From: Massilia varians
Lineage (GTDB): Bacteria; Pseudomonadota; Gammaproteobacteria; Burkholderiales; Burkholderiaceae_D
NCBI RefSeq assembly: GCF_027923905.1
Contig: NZ_AP026966.1
Coordinates: 1,489,001-1,553,000 of the forward strand
Length of the DNA stretch: 64,000 nt
Direction: 5' to 3'
Positions 38,359 through 48,444 of this stretch are shown piece after piece. The notes under the pieces were generated by a model. That model saw nothing but the letters and a program-made list of their open reading frames with translations, had not been told where the DNA came from and did no database searches. Each line of letters opens with the position of its first letter. Position 1 is the first letter of the stretch. The position numbers were made by a program, and so were the translations under genes.

Positions 38359-39123
38359 TCAGGCGTCTGGCCAGGGCGTCAGGATCTCGAAGCCGTTCTT
38401 CGTCACCACCACCATGTGCTCCCACTGGGCCGACAGCGAGCCGTCGGCGGTGACCACGGTCCAGCCGTCTTCCAGTTGGTCGACGTCGGCGCCGCCCAGG
38501 TTGATCATCGGCTCGACGGTGAAGGTCATGCCTTCCTTGAGCAGCAGGCCGGTGTTCGGACGGCCGTAGTGCAGCACCTGCGGCTCTTCGTGGTAGACGC
38601 GGCCGATGCCGTGGCCGCAGTATTCGCGTACCACCGAGAAGCCCGCGCCTTCGGCCAGCTTCTGGATCGCATGCCCGACGTCGCCCAGGCGCGCGCCCGG
38701 GGCCACCTTGCGGATGCCGGCCATCATGGCCTGGTAGGTGGTGTCGACCAGCTTCTTCGCCTGCGGCGAGGGCTCGCCCACGAAGTACATGCGGCTGGTG
38801 TCGCCGTGCCAGCCGTCCTTGATCACGGTGACGTCGATGTTGACGATGTCGCCTTCCTTCAATACTTCCTTGTCGCTCGGGATGCCGTGGCAGACCACGC
38901 CGTTCACCGAGGTGCACAGGGTCTTGGGAAAGCCGTGGTAGCCGACGTTGGCCGGGGTCGCTTTCTGCACCTTGCGGATGTATTCGTTGCAGCGGCGGTC
39001 GAGCTCCTCGGTGGAGACGCCCGGCACCACGTATTCCTTGATCATCGCCAGCACTTCGGCGGCGAGGCGGCCGGACACGCGCATCTTGGCGATGTCCTTG
39101 TCGTTCTTGAGTTTGATTGCCAT
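38359..39123 (-). CDS. map: Methionine aminopeptidase, type I
   Basis: 254-residue metallo-enzyme that removes initiator Met. The start MAIKLKNDKDIAKMRVSGRL is chosen; a longer in-frame start adds 40 unrelated residues. Metal ligands are visible in order: Asp in NIDVTVIKDGWHGDTSRM (two Asp), His in YCGHGIGRVYHEEP, Glu in FTVEPMINLG, and the final Glu in SAQWEHMVVV. It lacks the N-terminal zinc-finger extension. Length is normal. Confidence 0.97.
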   Translation of the reverse strand: MAIKLKNDKDIAKMRVSGRLAAEVLAMIKEYVVPGVSTEELDRRCNEYIRKVQKATPANVGYHGFPKTLCTSVNGVVCHGIPSDKEVLKEGDIVNIDVTVIKDGWHGDTSRMYFVGEPSPQAKKLVDTTYQAMMAGIRKVAPGARLGDVGHAIQKLAEGAGFSVVREYCGHGIGRVYHEEPQVLHYGRPNTGLLLKEGMTFTVEPMINLGGADVDQLEDGWTVVTADGSLSAQWEHMVVVTKNGFEILTPWPDA

Positions 39124-39201
39124 CGTATGGTTCTGCTGTCTGGGTAATCCGCCATGATACCCGATGAAGAAACGTCCGCCAGGCGAGCCTGCCGGAGGAC
39201 G

Positions 39202-39234
39202 AAAAAATGCCCGCCAGGCTAGCCTGGCGGGCAT
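39202..39234 (-). terminator. Terminator after TonB receptor 3
   Basis: A perfect 14-base-arm palindrome (ATGCCCGCCAGGCT / AGCCTGGCGGGCAT) followed on the minus strand by six T. It ends the receptor 3 transcript. Confidence 0.9.
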
Positions 39235-39275
39235 TGTCGTCACGGGAACCCTTACGGGTTCCGCGCGTTACCCCA

Positions 39276-42191
39276 TCAGAAGTTCTGGGTGTAACGGACG
39301 TAGATGAAGCGGTCCAGCAGCTGGTCGACGTCGACCGACGCGCCGCTAGCCTGGGTGCTGTAGGCGATGCGCGGCTTCTTGTCGAAGACGTTGTTCACGC
39401 CCAGCAGGATGCGGCCGTCCCACGCGGTCTTGTAGCCGACGCTCAGGTCATGGATGGTGACCGAGCCCAGCTTGTTGGCGCCGGTGCCGAAGGAAGCGGT
39501 TTCGACGTTAGGCATGTTGCACTCGACGGTCGGAGTGAAGCACTGGTCCTTGACCGGGCTGAAGTAACGGAAGCCCCAGGTGGCGCTCCAGTTGCCCATT
39601 GCCCAGTCAACCGAGTTGTTCGACTTCACGCGGTTGTAGAAGTAGTCGCCGGCGTACTCGTTCCACTCGTTGGCCGAGCTGCTGCGGGTGCGGAACTTGT
39701 CGACGTACGAGGTTTCGCTGCGCAGGCCGAACTGGCCGTAGGCGCTACGCGGGAAGCGGTAGTTGATCGCCAGGTCCAGGCCTTCGGTTTCCATCTGGCC
39801 CAGGTTGGCGTTGCCGCGCGACAGCTGGTTGATCTGGCCGGTGACCGGGTCACGCTGGATCACGCTGCAGTAGTTGGCATCGCCCTGGATGTAGCACTGG
39901 TTGGCCACGTAGGATGCGCCGATCGCGGTGATGCGGTTGGCGACCTTGATGTTGTACCAGTCCAGGCCCACGCTGAAGCCGCTCAGGTACGACGGGCTGT
40001 ACACGAAGCCGGCGGTCTTGGTAACCGCGGTTTCCGGGGTCAGGAACGCGTTGCCTGCGCCCGAAGCGAACGCGACCAGCGACTGGTCGCCACCGGAGCT
40101 GGTGATCGGGGTGCCTGCCTGGCGCAGCTGGCGGAAGCCGGCCGGGGTCGGACGCACGCCGGCGAAGCCGCTGACGCAGCGCGCTGCCACTGCCGAGTTA
40201 CGCGCGGCTTCGCCGAAGCTGGTGTCGCACGGATCCAGGAAGGTGTCGAAGGACTGCGAACCGCCGCCCGACAGGTCGTCCAGGGTCGGTGCACGGAAGC
40301 CTTCTGCCCAGGTGCCGCGGACCAGCAGGTCCTTGACCGGCTTGTACATGAAGCTGGCCTTGCTGTTGTTGGTGACGCCGAAGTTGCTGTAGTCCGAGTG
40401 GCGGGTGGCCAGGTTGAAGCTCAGCAGCTCAGCGAAAGGCTGGGCCTTGAGCACCGGAATGTTCACTTCAGCATACGCTTCGCGCACGGTGTAGCGGCCG
40501 TAGGTCGGCAGGCCCGACAGGTTGGTCGAGTAGCCCGACTGCGAGAACTGGTCAGGCACGTCCGAGCCCTTGACTTCGCGGTGCTCGACGCCGACTGCCA
40601 CGCCCAGGGCGCCGGCAGGCAGCTGCCAGATTTCGCCGCCGATGTTGGCGGTGGCGCTGTTGATGGTCGAGCCGTAGGTCTTGGCGCCCGAGGTGTTGAC
40701 GTAGGCCAGAGCCTGCGGGGTCGATGCCGACGGGCCGCCCAGGATGTTGAACGGGACGCAATCAGCCAGCGGGATCGGCGAGTTTGGGGTGCCGCACTGG
40801 ACCACGCCCGAGGCGTTCATGAACGACGGGCCCAGGGCTTTCTTGAGCGTCAGCAGGTTGATGTTGCCGCTGTCGCGCGAGGTGCCCGAGACCTTGTTGT
40901 GGTTGTAGCCGACGTCCCAGTTCCAGGCGGTGTCACGGAAGTTGAATTCGCCTTCCAGGGTCGCATCGATGTGCAGGGTGCGGTTTTCGTTCTCGGTGAC
41001 GCGCTTGAGCTCGATCGTGCGACGGGCGAAGAACAGGTCCTGGCCACGGCCGGCGCCGGCAACCTGGTTGCCGTACGGGTTGTAGTAGCTGTCCTTGTCG
41101 ATGTAGACCGGGTACTTGGCCTGGCTGGTCGAGCTCAGCGGATAACCGGCGATGGTGCGGGTCGACTCGCGCTGGGAGTACATCGCGGTGGTCTTGAAGC
41201 GCATGTCTTTCGGCAGCGCGACTTCACCCTTGATGAACAGGGTGTCGAGCTTGTTCGGCGACAGCAGGTCCATGTCCTGCGACGAGTTGTACTTGTCCTC
41301 GTTCAGGCCGGTGTAGGCGTGGTAGCTGTTCGGGTCGCGCGAGTTGGCGCCGACACCCTTGCCGTCCCAGTTGCCGGTGTGGTTCAGGATGCGGTTGAAG
41401 CCGCCGTTGGCTGCGCTGGTGTTCGAGCCGCCCGATGCGCTGACCGGGGTGATGCGGCCCCAGGGAGCGGCGCCGAAGCCGTCGCCGAAGTGGCCCGGGC
41501 CGTAGGAAGTCGCGGTGATCTCGCGGGTCTGGGTGTCGACGCGGCCCTGGGTGGTGTGCGCCAGGCCGAACATCAGCGACGCCTTGTCGTTGCCGGCGCC
41601 GTAGGTCAGCGAGAAGTCCTTGTTACGGCCATCGCCTTCTTCGAAGGCGCCGGTGTACAGGTTCAGCTGGCCGCCTTCCATGTTCTTCTTCAGGATGATG
41701 TTCACCACGCCTGCGATCGCGTCCGAGCCGTAGATCGACGAAGCGCCATCCTTCAGGATTTCCATGCGCTCGATCATGGCCGACGGGATGGTCGACAGGT
41801 CGGTGTAGCCGGCAACGGTCTGGGTCCAGCGCTTGCCGTCCACCAGCACCAGCAGGCGGTTCGAACCGAGGTTGCGCAGGCTGACGTACTGGCCGCCGGC
41901 TTCGGTGTTCGAGATCAGCGAGCCGCTGCGGCTGAAGTCAGGCGCGCCGGCCGACGACAGGTTGTTCAGGATGTCGCCGACGGTAACGAGGCCGGTTTTC
42001 TGAATCTGTTCCTGGTTCAGGATCTGGACCGGCTGTGCCGTTTCCAGGTCAACCTGGCGGATGCGGGAACCAGTCACTTCAACGCGCTGCAGCGGCTGCG
42101 AAGCTTCCTGTGCGATTGCGGCGGTCATGCCGAGGGTCATGCCGCCCAGGCAGATCACGCGGATCGACTGGGACAAGATTTTTTCCATCAT
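39276..42191 (-). CDS. TonB-dependent receptor 3
   Basis: 971-residue outer-membrane receptor. It starts MMEKILSQSIRVICLGGM with AAGGAG upstream; signal peptide to about residue 28 (AIA-Q). A plug starts RVEVTGSRIRQVDLETAQPV and includes SIYGSDAIAGVVNIILKKNM; the barrel ends DRFIYVRYTQNF. It is strongly similar to receptor 4 directly upstream (plug almost identical, barrel diverged), so the pair arose by tandem duplication. Substrate unknown; no partner transporter is next to it. Confidence 0.93.
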   Translation of the reverse strand: MMEKILSQSIRVICLGGMTLGMTAAIAQEASQPLQRVEVTGSRIRQVDLETAQPVQILNQEQIQKTGLVTVGDILNNLSSAGAPDFSRSGSLISNTEAGGQYVSLRNLGSNRLLVLVDGKRWTQTVAGYTDLSTIPSAMIERMEILKDGASSIYGSDAIAGVVNIILKKNMEGGQLNLYTGAFEEGDGRNKDFSLTYGAGNDKASLMFGLAHTTQGRVDTQTREITATSYGPGHFGDGFGAAPWGRITPVSASGGSNTSAANGGFNRILNHTGNWDGKGVGANSRDPNSYHAYTGLNEDKYNSSQDMDLLSPNKLDTLFIKGEVALPKDMRFKTTAMYSQRESTRTIAGYPLSSTSQAKYPVYIDKDSYYNPYGNQVAGAGRGQDLFFARRTIELKRVTENENRTLHIDATLEGEFNFRDTAWNWDVGYNHNKVSGTSRDSGNINLLTLKKALGPSFMNASGVVQCGTPNSPIPLADCVPFNILGGPSASTPQALAYVNTSGAKTYGSTINSATANIGGEIWQLPAGALGVAVGVEHREVKGSDVPDQFSQSGYSTNLSGLPTYGRYTVREAYAEVNIPVLKAQPFAELLSFNLATRHSDYSNFGVTNNSKASFMYKPVKDLLVRGTWAEGFRAPTLDDLSGGGSQSFDTFLDPCDTSFGEAARNSAVAARCVSGFAGVRPTPAGFRQLRQAGTPITSSGGDQSLVAFASGAGNAFLTPETAVTKTAGFVYSPSYLSGFSVGLDWYNIKVANRITAIGASYVANQCYIQGDANYCSVIQRDPVTGQINQLSRGNANLGQMETEGLDLAINYRFPRSAYGQFGLRSETSYVDKFRTRSSSANEWNEYAGDYFYNRVKSNNSVDWAMGNWSATWGFRYFSPVKDQCFTPTVECNMPNVETASFGTGANKLGSVTIHDLSVGYKTAWDGRILLGVNNVFDKKPRIAYSTQASGASVDVDQLLDRFIYVRYTQNF

Positions 42192-42310
42192 GTTGCCAAA
42201 CTCCTTGGGTGAAAACGCAGCCGTGCCGTTTTGCAGCAAAGCCACCGGGAAGGTCTATCGACCACCTGAAAGTAGTCAATGTTTTAACTGGAATTACTTT
42301 CAAGTCAGCA

Positions 42311-42340
42311 ATCAAAGCATTCGATATGCATCACTGTCAA
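42311..42340 (-). promoter_or_regulatory. Shared upstream motif of receptor 3
   Basis: A 30-base motif that matches 45527-45556 at 24 positions and lies at the same distance (about 120 bases) from the start codon. On the minus strand it begins TTGACA, a -35-like hexamer, and ends AATGCTTTGAT. No clear -10 is seen. Confidence 0.5.
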
Positions 42341-42439
42341 CGGAATCTGGGTTGTTAATACCTCAATTGTTGCTAAATTGTGTACTTACGCGCACGATTG
42401 AATTTACTATTGACACGTTCTTATCACTTGTTCAAATGC

Positions 42440-42472
42440 AAAAAAGCCCGCCCGGCTTGCGCCGGGCGGGCT
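42440..42472 (-). terminator. Terminator after TonB receptor 4
   Basis: Stem AGCCCGCCCGGC / GCCGGGCGGGCT with a TTGC loop on the plus strand, preceded by an A-run that is a T-run on the transcribed minus strand. Confidence 0.9.
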
Positions 42473-42513
42473 CGCTACGCAATTAAATTGCGCTGATACC
42501 GCTAACTACGTGA

Positions 42514-45411
42514 TCAGAACGACTGGTTGTAGCGCACGTAGATGAAGCGGTCGATCGGCAGGTCGGCGTCCACATAGGTCGAGGACGCTGCGCCGAGGAC
42601 GGTGAAGCGTGGCTTCTTGTCGAAGGCGTTGTTCACGCCGACGCGCACGTTGCCGTTCCAGGCGAACTTGTAGCCGACGCTGATGTCATGGAAGGTCAGC
42701 GACGACAGGCGGTTCGCGCCATCCGAGGTTGCGCCAGGGCGACGGGTAGTCAGTTCGTTGCACTGCCAGCGATTCGGGATGCTCAGGCAGGTGTCGGTGA
42801 CGTCGCTCAGGAAGCGGACGCCCCAGGTCGCGCTCCAGTTGCCCAGCGACCAGTCGGTGGTGAAGTTCGACTTCCAGCGGTGGAAGTCGTAGTCACCCGA
42901 ATAGTCGATCCACTGGGCGGTCGGGCCGCTCTTGGTCGAGTATTCGTCCAGGTAGGTGGTTTCGCTGCGCAGGTTGATCTGGCCCCACGAGAAGCGCGGC
43001 AGGCGGTAGCGCAGTTCGACGTCCACGCCTTCGGTCTTGATCTGGCCCAGGTTGGCATTGCCGCGGCGCAGGTCGACGACCATGCCGGTTGCGTCACGCG
43101 TGATCAGCGAGCAGAAATTCGCCTGGCCCTGATTGTAGCATTCGCCGAGAATGTAGTTCGACGACACGCCCACGATACGGTTGCTGATCTGGATGCTGTA
43201 CCAGTCGATCGCGGCCGAGAAGCCCGGGACGAACGACGGGTTGAATACCGTGCCGAGGGTGCGGGTGACTGCGGTTTCCGGCTGCAGGGTGGCATTGCCT
43301 GCGCCCACGTTGAACGGCACCGAGCTTTGCACGCTCGAGCTCGAGGTGATGTTCGCGCCGGTCTGGGTACGCTGGCGGAAGCCCGCCGGCGTGCCGACGA
43401 CGCCGCCGAAACCGCTGTTGCAACGGCCCAGCACCGTGGTATTGCGCGCTGCGTCGCCGTAGACGGTATCGCATGGGTCGAGGTAGCTGTCGAAGCTCTG
43501 CTGGCCGCCACCGAAGCTGTCGCCCACGGTCGGGGCGCGGAAGCCCTCGGCCCAGGTACCGCGGAACATCAGGTCCTTGGTCGGGCGGTAGGTAAAGCTG
43601 AACTTGCTGTTATTGGTCGAACCGAAGTTGCTGTAGTCCGAATAACGGGTGGCCAGGTTGAAGGCCAGCGATTCGACGAACGGCAGGTTCTTCAGCACTG
43701 GGATGTTCAGCTCGGCATATGCTTCGCGCACGGTGTAGCGGCCGCTGGTCGGGTTGCCGGCCAAGTCGGTCGAGTAGCCGGAACGGTTGAACTGGCCCGG
43801 CAGGTCCTTGCCTTCCACGGTGCGGTGTTCGATACCGGCCGCCATGCCCAGGGCTCCTGCCGGCAGCTGGAACAGTTCACCACTGATGTCGGCGGTGGCG
43901 CTGTCGACCTTGCTGCTGTAGTTATAGCCACCAACCGACATGACGTAGTTCAGCGCTGCCGGGGTTGCCGCCGTCGGGCCGCCGAGGATATCCCATGGGA
44001 CGCAATCGGCCAGCGGGATCGGGTTCGCCGCGGTGCCGCACTGGATCGTGCCTGCTGCGTTGCGGAAGGACGGGCCAAGGGCGCGCTTGAGGTTCAGCAG
44101 GTTGAGGTTGCCGGTATTTTGGGTATCGCCGTCGACCTTGCTGTGGTTGTAGCCCACGCTCCAGTTCCACGGCAACGAGCGCAGTTCGAAGCTGCCTTCG
44201 AGCGTCGCGTCGATGTGGAGGGTGCGGTTGCTGTTGCGGGTTTCGCGTGGCACCTCAATGGTGCGACGATAGAAGAACAGGTCCTGGCCGAGACCGGCGC
44301 CGGCCACCTGGTTGCCGTACGGGTTATAGTAGCTGTCCTTGTCGATATAGACCGGGTACTTGCTCTGCGAGGTCGAGCTCAGCGGATAGCCGGCCACGGT
44401 CGACAGGCTCTTGCGCTGCGCGTACATCGCCGTGCTCACGAAGCGCATGTCGTAAGGCAACTGCAGTTCGCCCTTGGTAAAGATGGTGTCGAGCTTGGAC
44501 GGCATCGCGAACATCATCTGGCTGGTGGTGTTGAAGTTGTCGGCCGCGATCGGCGCGCCGCCAACGACATTGTGGTAGTTGGCCGGATTGCGCGAATCTT
44601 GGCCGATACCGGGATTGTTCTGGTCGCCGGTATGGTTCAGGATGCGGTCGAAGCCGGTGGCGCCGCCGCTAGCGCTGACCTGGCGGATGCGGCCCCATGG
44701 ACCGCCGCCCAGGCCTTCCAGCGGAAATTCATTGGTGCGCGAGTAGGCGGTGAACTCGCGGTCACGCGACCAGACCGCGCCGGACTCGGTGTGCGACAGG
44801 CCGAACATCAGCGAAGCCTTGTCGTTCCCGGCGCCATAGCTCAACGAGAAATCCTTGTTGCGGCCGTCGGCGACGGACTCGTTGCGGCCGGTGTACAGAC
44901 TCAACTGGCCGCCTTCCATCGACTTCTTCAGGATGATGTTGACCACCCCTGCGATCGCGTCGGAACCGTAGATCGACGAAGCGCCGTCCTTCAGGATTTC
45001 CATGCGCTCGATCATCGACGACGGAATGGTCGACATGTCAGTGAAGCCGGCCACGGTCTGGGTCCAACGCTTGCCGTTGACCAGCACCAGCAGGCGCTGC
45101 GAACCAAGGTTCCGCAAGTTGGCATACTGGCCGCCATTTTCGCGGTTCGAGGTCAGGGTGCCGCCCTTGCTGAAGGCCGGGGAGCCGGCCGAGGACATGT
45201 TGGCGATGATGTCGCCCACGGTGACGAGGCCGGTCTTCTGGATCTGTTCCTGGGTCATCACCTGGACCGGCTGCGACGTTTCCAGGTCAACCTGGCGGAT
45301 ACGCGAGCCGGTGACTTCCACGCGCTGCAGGACCTCTTGAGCCTGAGCGACGGAAACCATGGACTGGAGGGCGACGGCGACTGCCAACGCGATCTTGGTT
45401 CGTTGTTGCAT
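42514..45411 (-). CDS. TonB-dependent receptor 4
   Basis: 965-residue outer-membrane receptor. Signal peptide MQQRTKIALAVAVALQSM, cleaved near AQA-Q (residue 25). The plug starts RVEVTGSRIRQVDLETSQPV and contains SIYGSDAIAGVVNIILKKSM; the barrel ends DRFIYVRYNQSF. GGAG precedes the ATG. It is paralogous to receptor 3, and each has its own terminator and upstream motif, so they are independent units. Substrate cannot be named. Confidence 0.93.
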   Translation of the reverse strand: MQQRTKIALAVAVALQSMVSVAQAQEVLQRVEVTGSRIRQVDLETSQPVQVMTQEQIQKTGLVTVGDIIANMSSAGSPAFSKGGTLTSNRENGGQYANLRNLGSQRLLVLVNGKRWTQTVAGFTDMSTIPSSMIERMEILKDGASSIYGSDAIAGVVNIILKKSMEGGQLSLYTGRNESVADGRNKDFSLSYGAGNDKASLMFGLSHTESGAVWSRDREFTAYSRTNEFPLEGLGGGPWGRIRQVSASGGATGFDRILNHTGDQNNPGIGQDSRNPANYHNVVGGAPIAADNFNTTSQMMFAMPSKLDTIFTKGELQLPYDMRFVSTAMYAQRKSLSTVAGYPLSSTSQSKYPVYIDKDSYYNPYGNQVAGAGLGQDLFFYRRTIEVPRETRNSNRTLHIDATLEGSFELRSLPWNWSVGYNHSKVDGDTQNTGNLNLLNLKRALGPSFRNAAGTIQCGTAANPIPLADCVPWDILGGPTAATPAALNYVMSVGGYNYSSKVDSATADISGELFQLPAGALGMAAGIEHRTVEGKDLPGQFNRSGYSTDLAGNPTSGRYTVREAYAELNIPVLKNLPFVESLAFNLATRYSDYSNFGSTNNSKFSFTYRPTKDLMFRGTWAEGFRAPTVGDSFGGGQQSFDSYLDPCDTVYGDAARNTTVLGRCNSGFGGVVGTPAGFRQRTQTGANITSSSSVQSSVPFNVGAGNATLQPETAVTRTLGTVFNPSFVPGFSAAIDWYSIQISNRIVGVSSNYILGECYNQGQANFCSLITRDATGMVVDLRRGNANLGQIKTEGVDVELRYRLPRFSWGQINLRSETTYLDEYSTKSGPTAQWIDYSGDYDFHRWKSNFTTDWSLGNWSATWGVRFLSDVTDTCLSIPNRWQCNELTTRRPGATSDGANRLSSLTFHDISVGYKFAWNGNVRVGVNNAFDKKPRFTVLGAASSTYVDADLPIDRFIYVRYNQSF

Positions 45412-45526
45412 GTGTTCTCCATCTTTGCGTTTTGGACGAAACGCGATTTATGTTTTCAAAAGTTGCAACTTGTGTGGCGCGGCATGCCACGGGTAGGCAG
45501 CAATGCCGATGTGCATACACACCTGT

Positions 45527-45556
45527 ATCAAAGCATTGTATGTTGATCAATGTCAA
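45527..45556 (-). promoter_or_regulatory. Shared upstream motif of receptor 4
   Basis: This is the partner of 42311-42340 (24 of 30 identical), about 116 bases before the start codon. It includes TTGACA and the palindromic TTGATCAA on the minus strand. Confidence 0.5.
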
Positions 45557-45632
45557 TATACGGGGCGGTCACATCTGAACAAAAAACAACAATTACTCCA
45601 TGTAAATCTCTGACTCGAAAGTCAATAGAGAA

Positions 45633-45657
45633 ATGGCGCACGATGACTGTGCGCCAT
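45633..45657 (-). terminator. Probable terminator after glnE
   Basis: Stem ATGGCGCAC / GTGCGCCAT with a 7-base loop, followed on the minus strand by TTTCT. The T-run is weak. Confidence 0.6.
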
Positions 45658-45720
45658 GGGTAAAAATTGCATGGGGATGGAGCGCCTGCACCAGTCTGGC
45701 GCAGGCATGCGAGAGGGCAT

Positions 45721-48444
45721 TTAGTCGCCGAAACAGGCCTGCCACAGGCGCCGCACCGCATCCGGGTGGCCGCCCAGCAGCTGGGGATCGACGCGCGCCT
45801 TTTCCTGCCCCTGCAGGCGCACCTGGTGCTGCAGGCGCCGCATTGCGCGATAGGCGCTTGCCGCCTCCGCGGCCAGGCCGGGGTCGATCAGGCCGAGCTC
45901 GCCGGAAAGCTTCAGCAGTGCGATGTTGCCGGAGTTCGCCGTCAATTGCGGATACTGGGAGGCATGACGCAGCACCAGGTACTGGACGATGAACTCGATG
46001 TCGATCATCCCGCCTTCGTCCTGCTTGAGGTCGAACAGGGCGCCGGGATTGACGTTGGCGTCGCGCATGCGCTTGCGCATCGCGCGCACCTCGTCCTTGA
46101 GCTGCTGTTCCTGGCCGCTCCTGTCCTTGCGCAGCACCGCGTCGCGGATGCGCTCGAAGCGGGCGCCGATGGCGGCGTCGCCGGCGCAGAAGCGGGCCCG
46201 GGTCAGGGCCTGGTGTTCCCAGATCCAGGCCGATTCGTGCTGGTAGCGCTCGAAGGCGGCCACGGTGGACACCAGCATGCCGCTGGCGCCGTCCGGGCGC
46301 AGCGCGGTGTCGATGTCGAACAGGATGCCGGCCGCCGTGTGGGCGGTGTTCCAGGTGATGAAGCGTTGCGCCAGCTTGGCGTAGTTGGACGGCGCCATCT
46401 CGTCCTCGTCGTCGAACAGGAAGATGACGTCGAGGTCGGACACATAGCCCAGCTCCTTGCCGCCCAGCTTGCCGTAGGCGATGACGGCGAAGCGCGGTTC
46501 CTCGCGGTGGCGGCTGGCCACCGTGCGCCAGGCGTGGCGGACGGTGGCGCCGACGATGGTGTCGGCCAGCAGGGACAGGTGGTCGGCCAGGCGCTCGACC
46601 GAGAGTTCGCCGGCCAGGTCCAGGGCCAGCAGCCGGAACAGCTGGGCATGGTGGGCTTCGCGCAGGATGTCGAGCTGGCGCTCGGTGTCGCCGGCGGCGG
46701 CATTCAACTGCTCGTCGAGCTCAGTTGCCAGCACGGCGAGCTGGCCCATGTCGCCAACGCCCGAGTTGCGGTCGTCCAGCAGTTCATCGAGCAGGATCGG
46801 GTGTTGGGTCAGGAAGGTGGCGGCCCAGCCGCTGGCGTTCATCATCCGGATCACGCGCTCGAGCGTGTGCGGGTATTCGGTCAGCAGCGACAGGTAAGCC
46901 GAGCGGCGCGCGATCGCCTCGAAGAAGTCGAGCAGGCGCCCGAGCGTGGCGGCGTGGCTGCCGACCCCGGCCTCAACCACCACGGTGGCGATCTGGCCGA
47001 GGGCGGCGTCGCCCAGCGCCAGCAGCCTGGCGCGGCTGGCTTCGGGCAGGCTGGTCAGGCGCGGACCCTGGAGGGTGGCGACCAGGCGTGCGGCCGCCCC
47101 CGGCGGGTCGTCGTAGCCGAGCTCGAGCAGGCGGGCGGCGATCGCCTCGCGGTTTTCCGGATCGTCCGCCAGCAGGCTGGCCTCGGAATCGGCGGGCTCG
47201 GCCTTGTCAGCGAAGATCGCGTCGAACTGGGCGGCCACGTAGGTACGCTGTTCCTCCATCCGCCCCAGCAGGGCCGCCACGTCGGGCAGGCCCATCATCT
47301 GCGCCACCAGCAGGCGGTCTTCCTCGCTGGCCGGCAGGGTGTGGGTCTGGGCGTCGTCGAGGTACTGCAGTCGGTGTTCCAGGTTGCGCAAGAAGGTATA
47401 GGCCTCGAGCAGGCGCGCTACCGTGTCCTCGGGCAGCAGCTCGCGCTCGGCCAGCAGGCGCAAGGTAGCCCGCGTAGAGCGCTCGCGCAGCGCCGGGTCG
47501 CGCCCGCCGCGGATCAGCTGGAAGACCTGGGCCAGGAACTCGATCTCGCGGATCCCGCCGCGGCCCAGCTTGACGTTGTGGCTGCGCTCGGGGTGCAGGC
47601 GCTCCTGGCGCTTGACCTCGGCGCGGATCTGGGCGTGCATGTTGCGGATCGCATCGATCACGCCGAAGTCGAGATAGCGCCGGAACACGAAGGGACGCAC
47701 GATCGCGTCCAGCGCCGCGATGTCTTCCGGGTCGCCGGTGACCGCGCGCGCCTTGACCCAGGCATAACGCTCCCATTCGCGGCCCTGCACAATGAGGTAT
47801 TCCTCGACCATCGCCAGGCTGGCCGCCAGCGGGCCCGAATTGCCGTTGGGACGCAGCGCCATGTCGACGCGGAAGGTGAAGCCATCCTCGATGATTTCCG
47901 ACAGGGTGGCAATCAGGCGGCGGCCGAGGCGCACGAAGAATTCGTGGTTGGACAGCTGGCGCTGGCCAGGGCCGGCAGCAGTCTCGCCATCCTCGGGGTA
48001 GACGAAGATCAGGTCGATGTCGGAGGAAACGTTCAGCTCGCCGCCGCCGCCCTTGCCCATGGACAGCACCATGAGCTGCTGGGGCCGGCCCGATTCATCG
48101 CCCATGGGCATGCCGTGGGCGGCGACCAGTTCCGCGCCCAGGGCCTCGGTATGGGTCCGGATGGCGAAGTCGGCGAAGCGGGTCATGGCCGTGACCACCT
48201 CGTCCAGGTCGGCCAGGCCTTCCAGGTCGCGCCGGATCAGGCCGCACACCAGCAGGTTGCGCAGGCGCCGCATGGCGCGCGGCAGCGGCAGGCCAGCGTC
48301 CAGTTCGCGTGCCAACAAGGCGCCGAGGTCGACGCTGGACAGGGATAATCGGCAGGCCTCGTCGAGCAGGGCGGGGCGGGCAGGGTCGGCGCCGAGCCAG
48401 CGCTGGAGGAAGCGGGAACGTACAGACGGCGAAGCTGGGTGCAT
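45721..48444 (-). CDS. glnE: Glutamine synthetase adenylyltransferase/deadenylase
   Basis: 907-residue bifunctional enzyme that adds or removes AMP on the glutamine synthetase Tyr. The N-terminal deadenylase domain has the nucleotidyltransferase motif MGKGGGGELNVSSDIDLIF (about 128-146); the C-terminal adenylylase domain has YGKLGGKELGYVSDLDVIF. Further landmarks are VKLGRGGIREIEFLAQVFQL and DLKQDEGGMIDIEFIVQYL. In the first motif the usual KLGG reads KGGG. Slightly shorter than the E. coli protein (946). Its target, glnA, is in the same window. It is divergent from yhdP. Confidence 0.97.
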   Translation of the reverse strand: MHPASPSVRSRFLQRWLGADPARPALLDEACRLSLSSVDLGALLARELDAGLPLPRAMRRLRNLLVCGLIRRDLEGLADLDEVVTAMTRFADFAIRTHTEALGAELVAAHGMPMGDESGRPQQLMVLSMGKGGGGELNVSSDIDLIFVYPEDGETAAGPGQRQLSNHEFFVRLGRRLIATLSEIIEDGFTFRVDMALRPNGNSGPLAASLAMVEEYLIVQGREWERYAWVKARAVTGDPEDIAALDAIVRPFVFRRYLDFGVIDAIRNMHAQIRAEVKRQERLHPERSHNVKLGRGGIREIEFLAQVFQLIRGGRDPALRERSTRATLRLLAERELLPEDTVARLLEAYTFLRNLEHRLQYLDDAQTHTLPASEEDRLLVAQMMGLPDVAALLGRMEEQRTYVAAQFDAIFADKAEPADSEASLLADDPENREAIAARLLELGYDDPPGAAARLVATLQGPRLTSLPEASRARLLALGDAALGQIATVVVEAGVGSHAATLGRLLDFFEAIARRSAYLSLLTEYPHTLERVIRMMNASGWAATFLTQHPILLDELLDDRNSGVGDMGQLAVLATELDEQLNAAAGDTERQLDILREAHHAQLFRLLALDLAGELSVERLADHLSLLADTIVGATVRHAWRTVASRHREEPRFAVIAYGKLGGKELGYVSDLDVIFLFDDEDEMAPSNYAKLAQRFITWNTAHTAAGILFDIDTALRPDGASGMLVSTVAAFERYQHESAWIWEHQALTRARFCAGDAAIGARFERIRDAVLRKDRSGQEQQLKDEVRAMRKRMRDANVNPGALFDLKQDEGGMIDIEFIVQYLVLRHASQYPQLTANSGNIALLKLSGELGLIDPGLAAEAASAYRAMRRLQHQVRLQGQEKARVDPQLLGGHPDAVRRLWQACFGD

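Larger units (their letters stand above)
42192..42513. other. Gap between the tandem receptors
   Basis: 322 bases without a gene. It holds the upstream control region of receptor 3, including the shared motif at 42311-42340, and the terminator of receptor 4. It is AT-rich between about 42280 and 42440. Confidence 0.7.
45412..45720. other. Gap between receptor 4 and glnE
   Basis: 309 bases without a gene. It holds the promoter region of receptor 4 (shared motif 45527-45556) and a hairpin near the end of glnE at 45633-45657. Confidence 0.7.
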
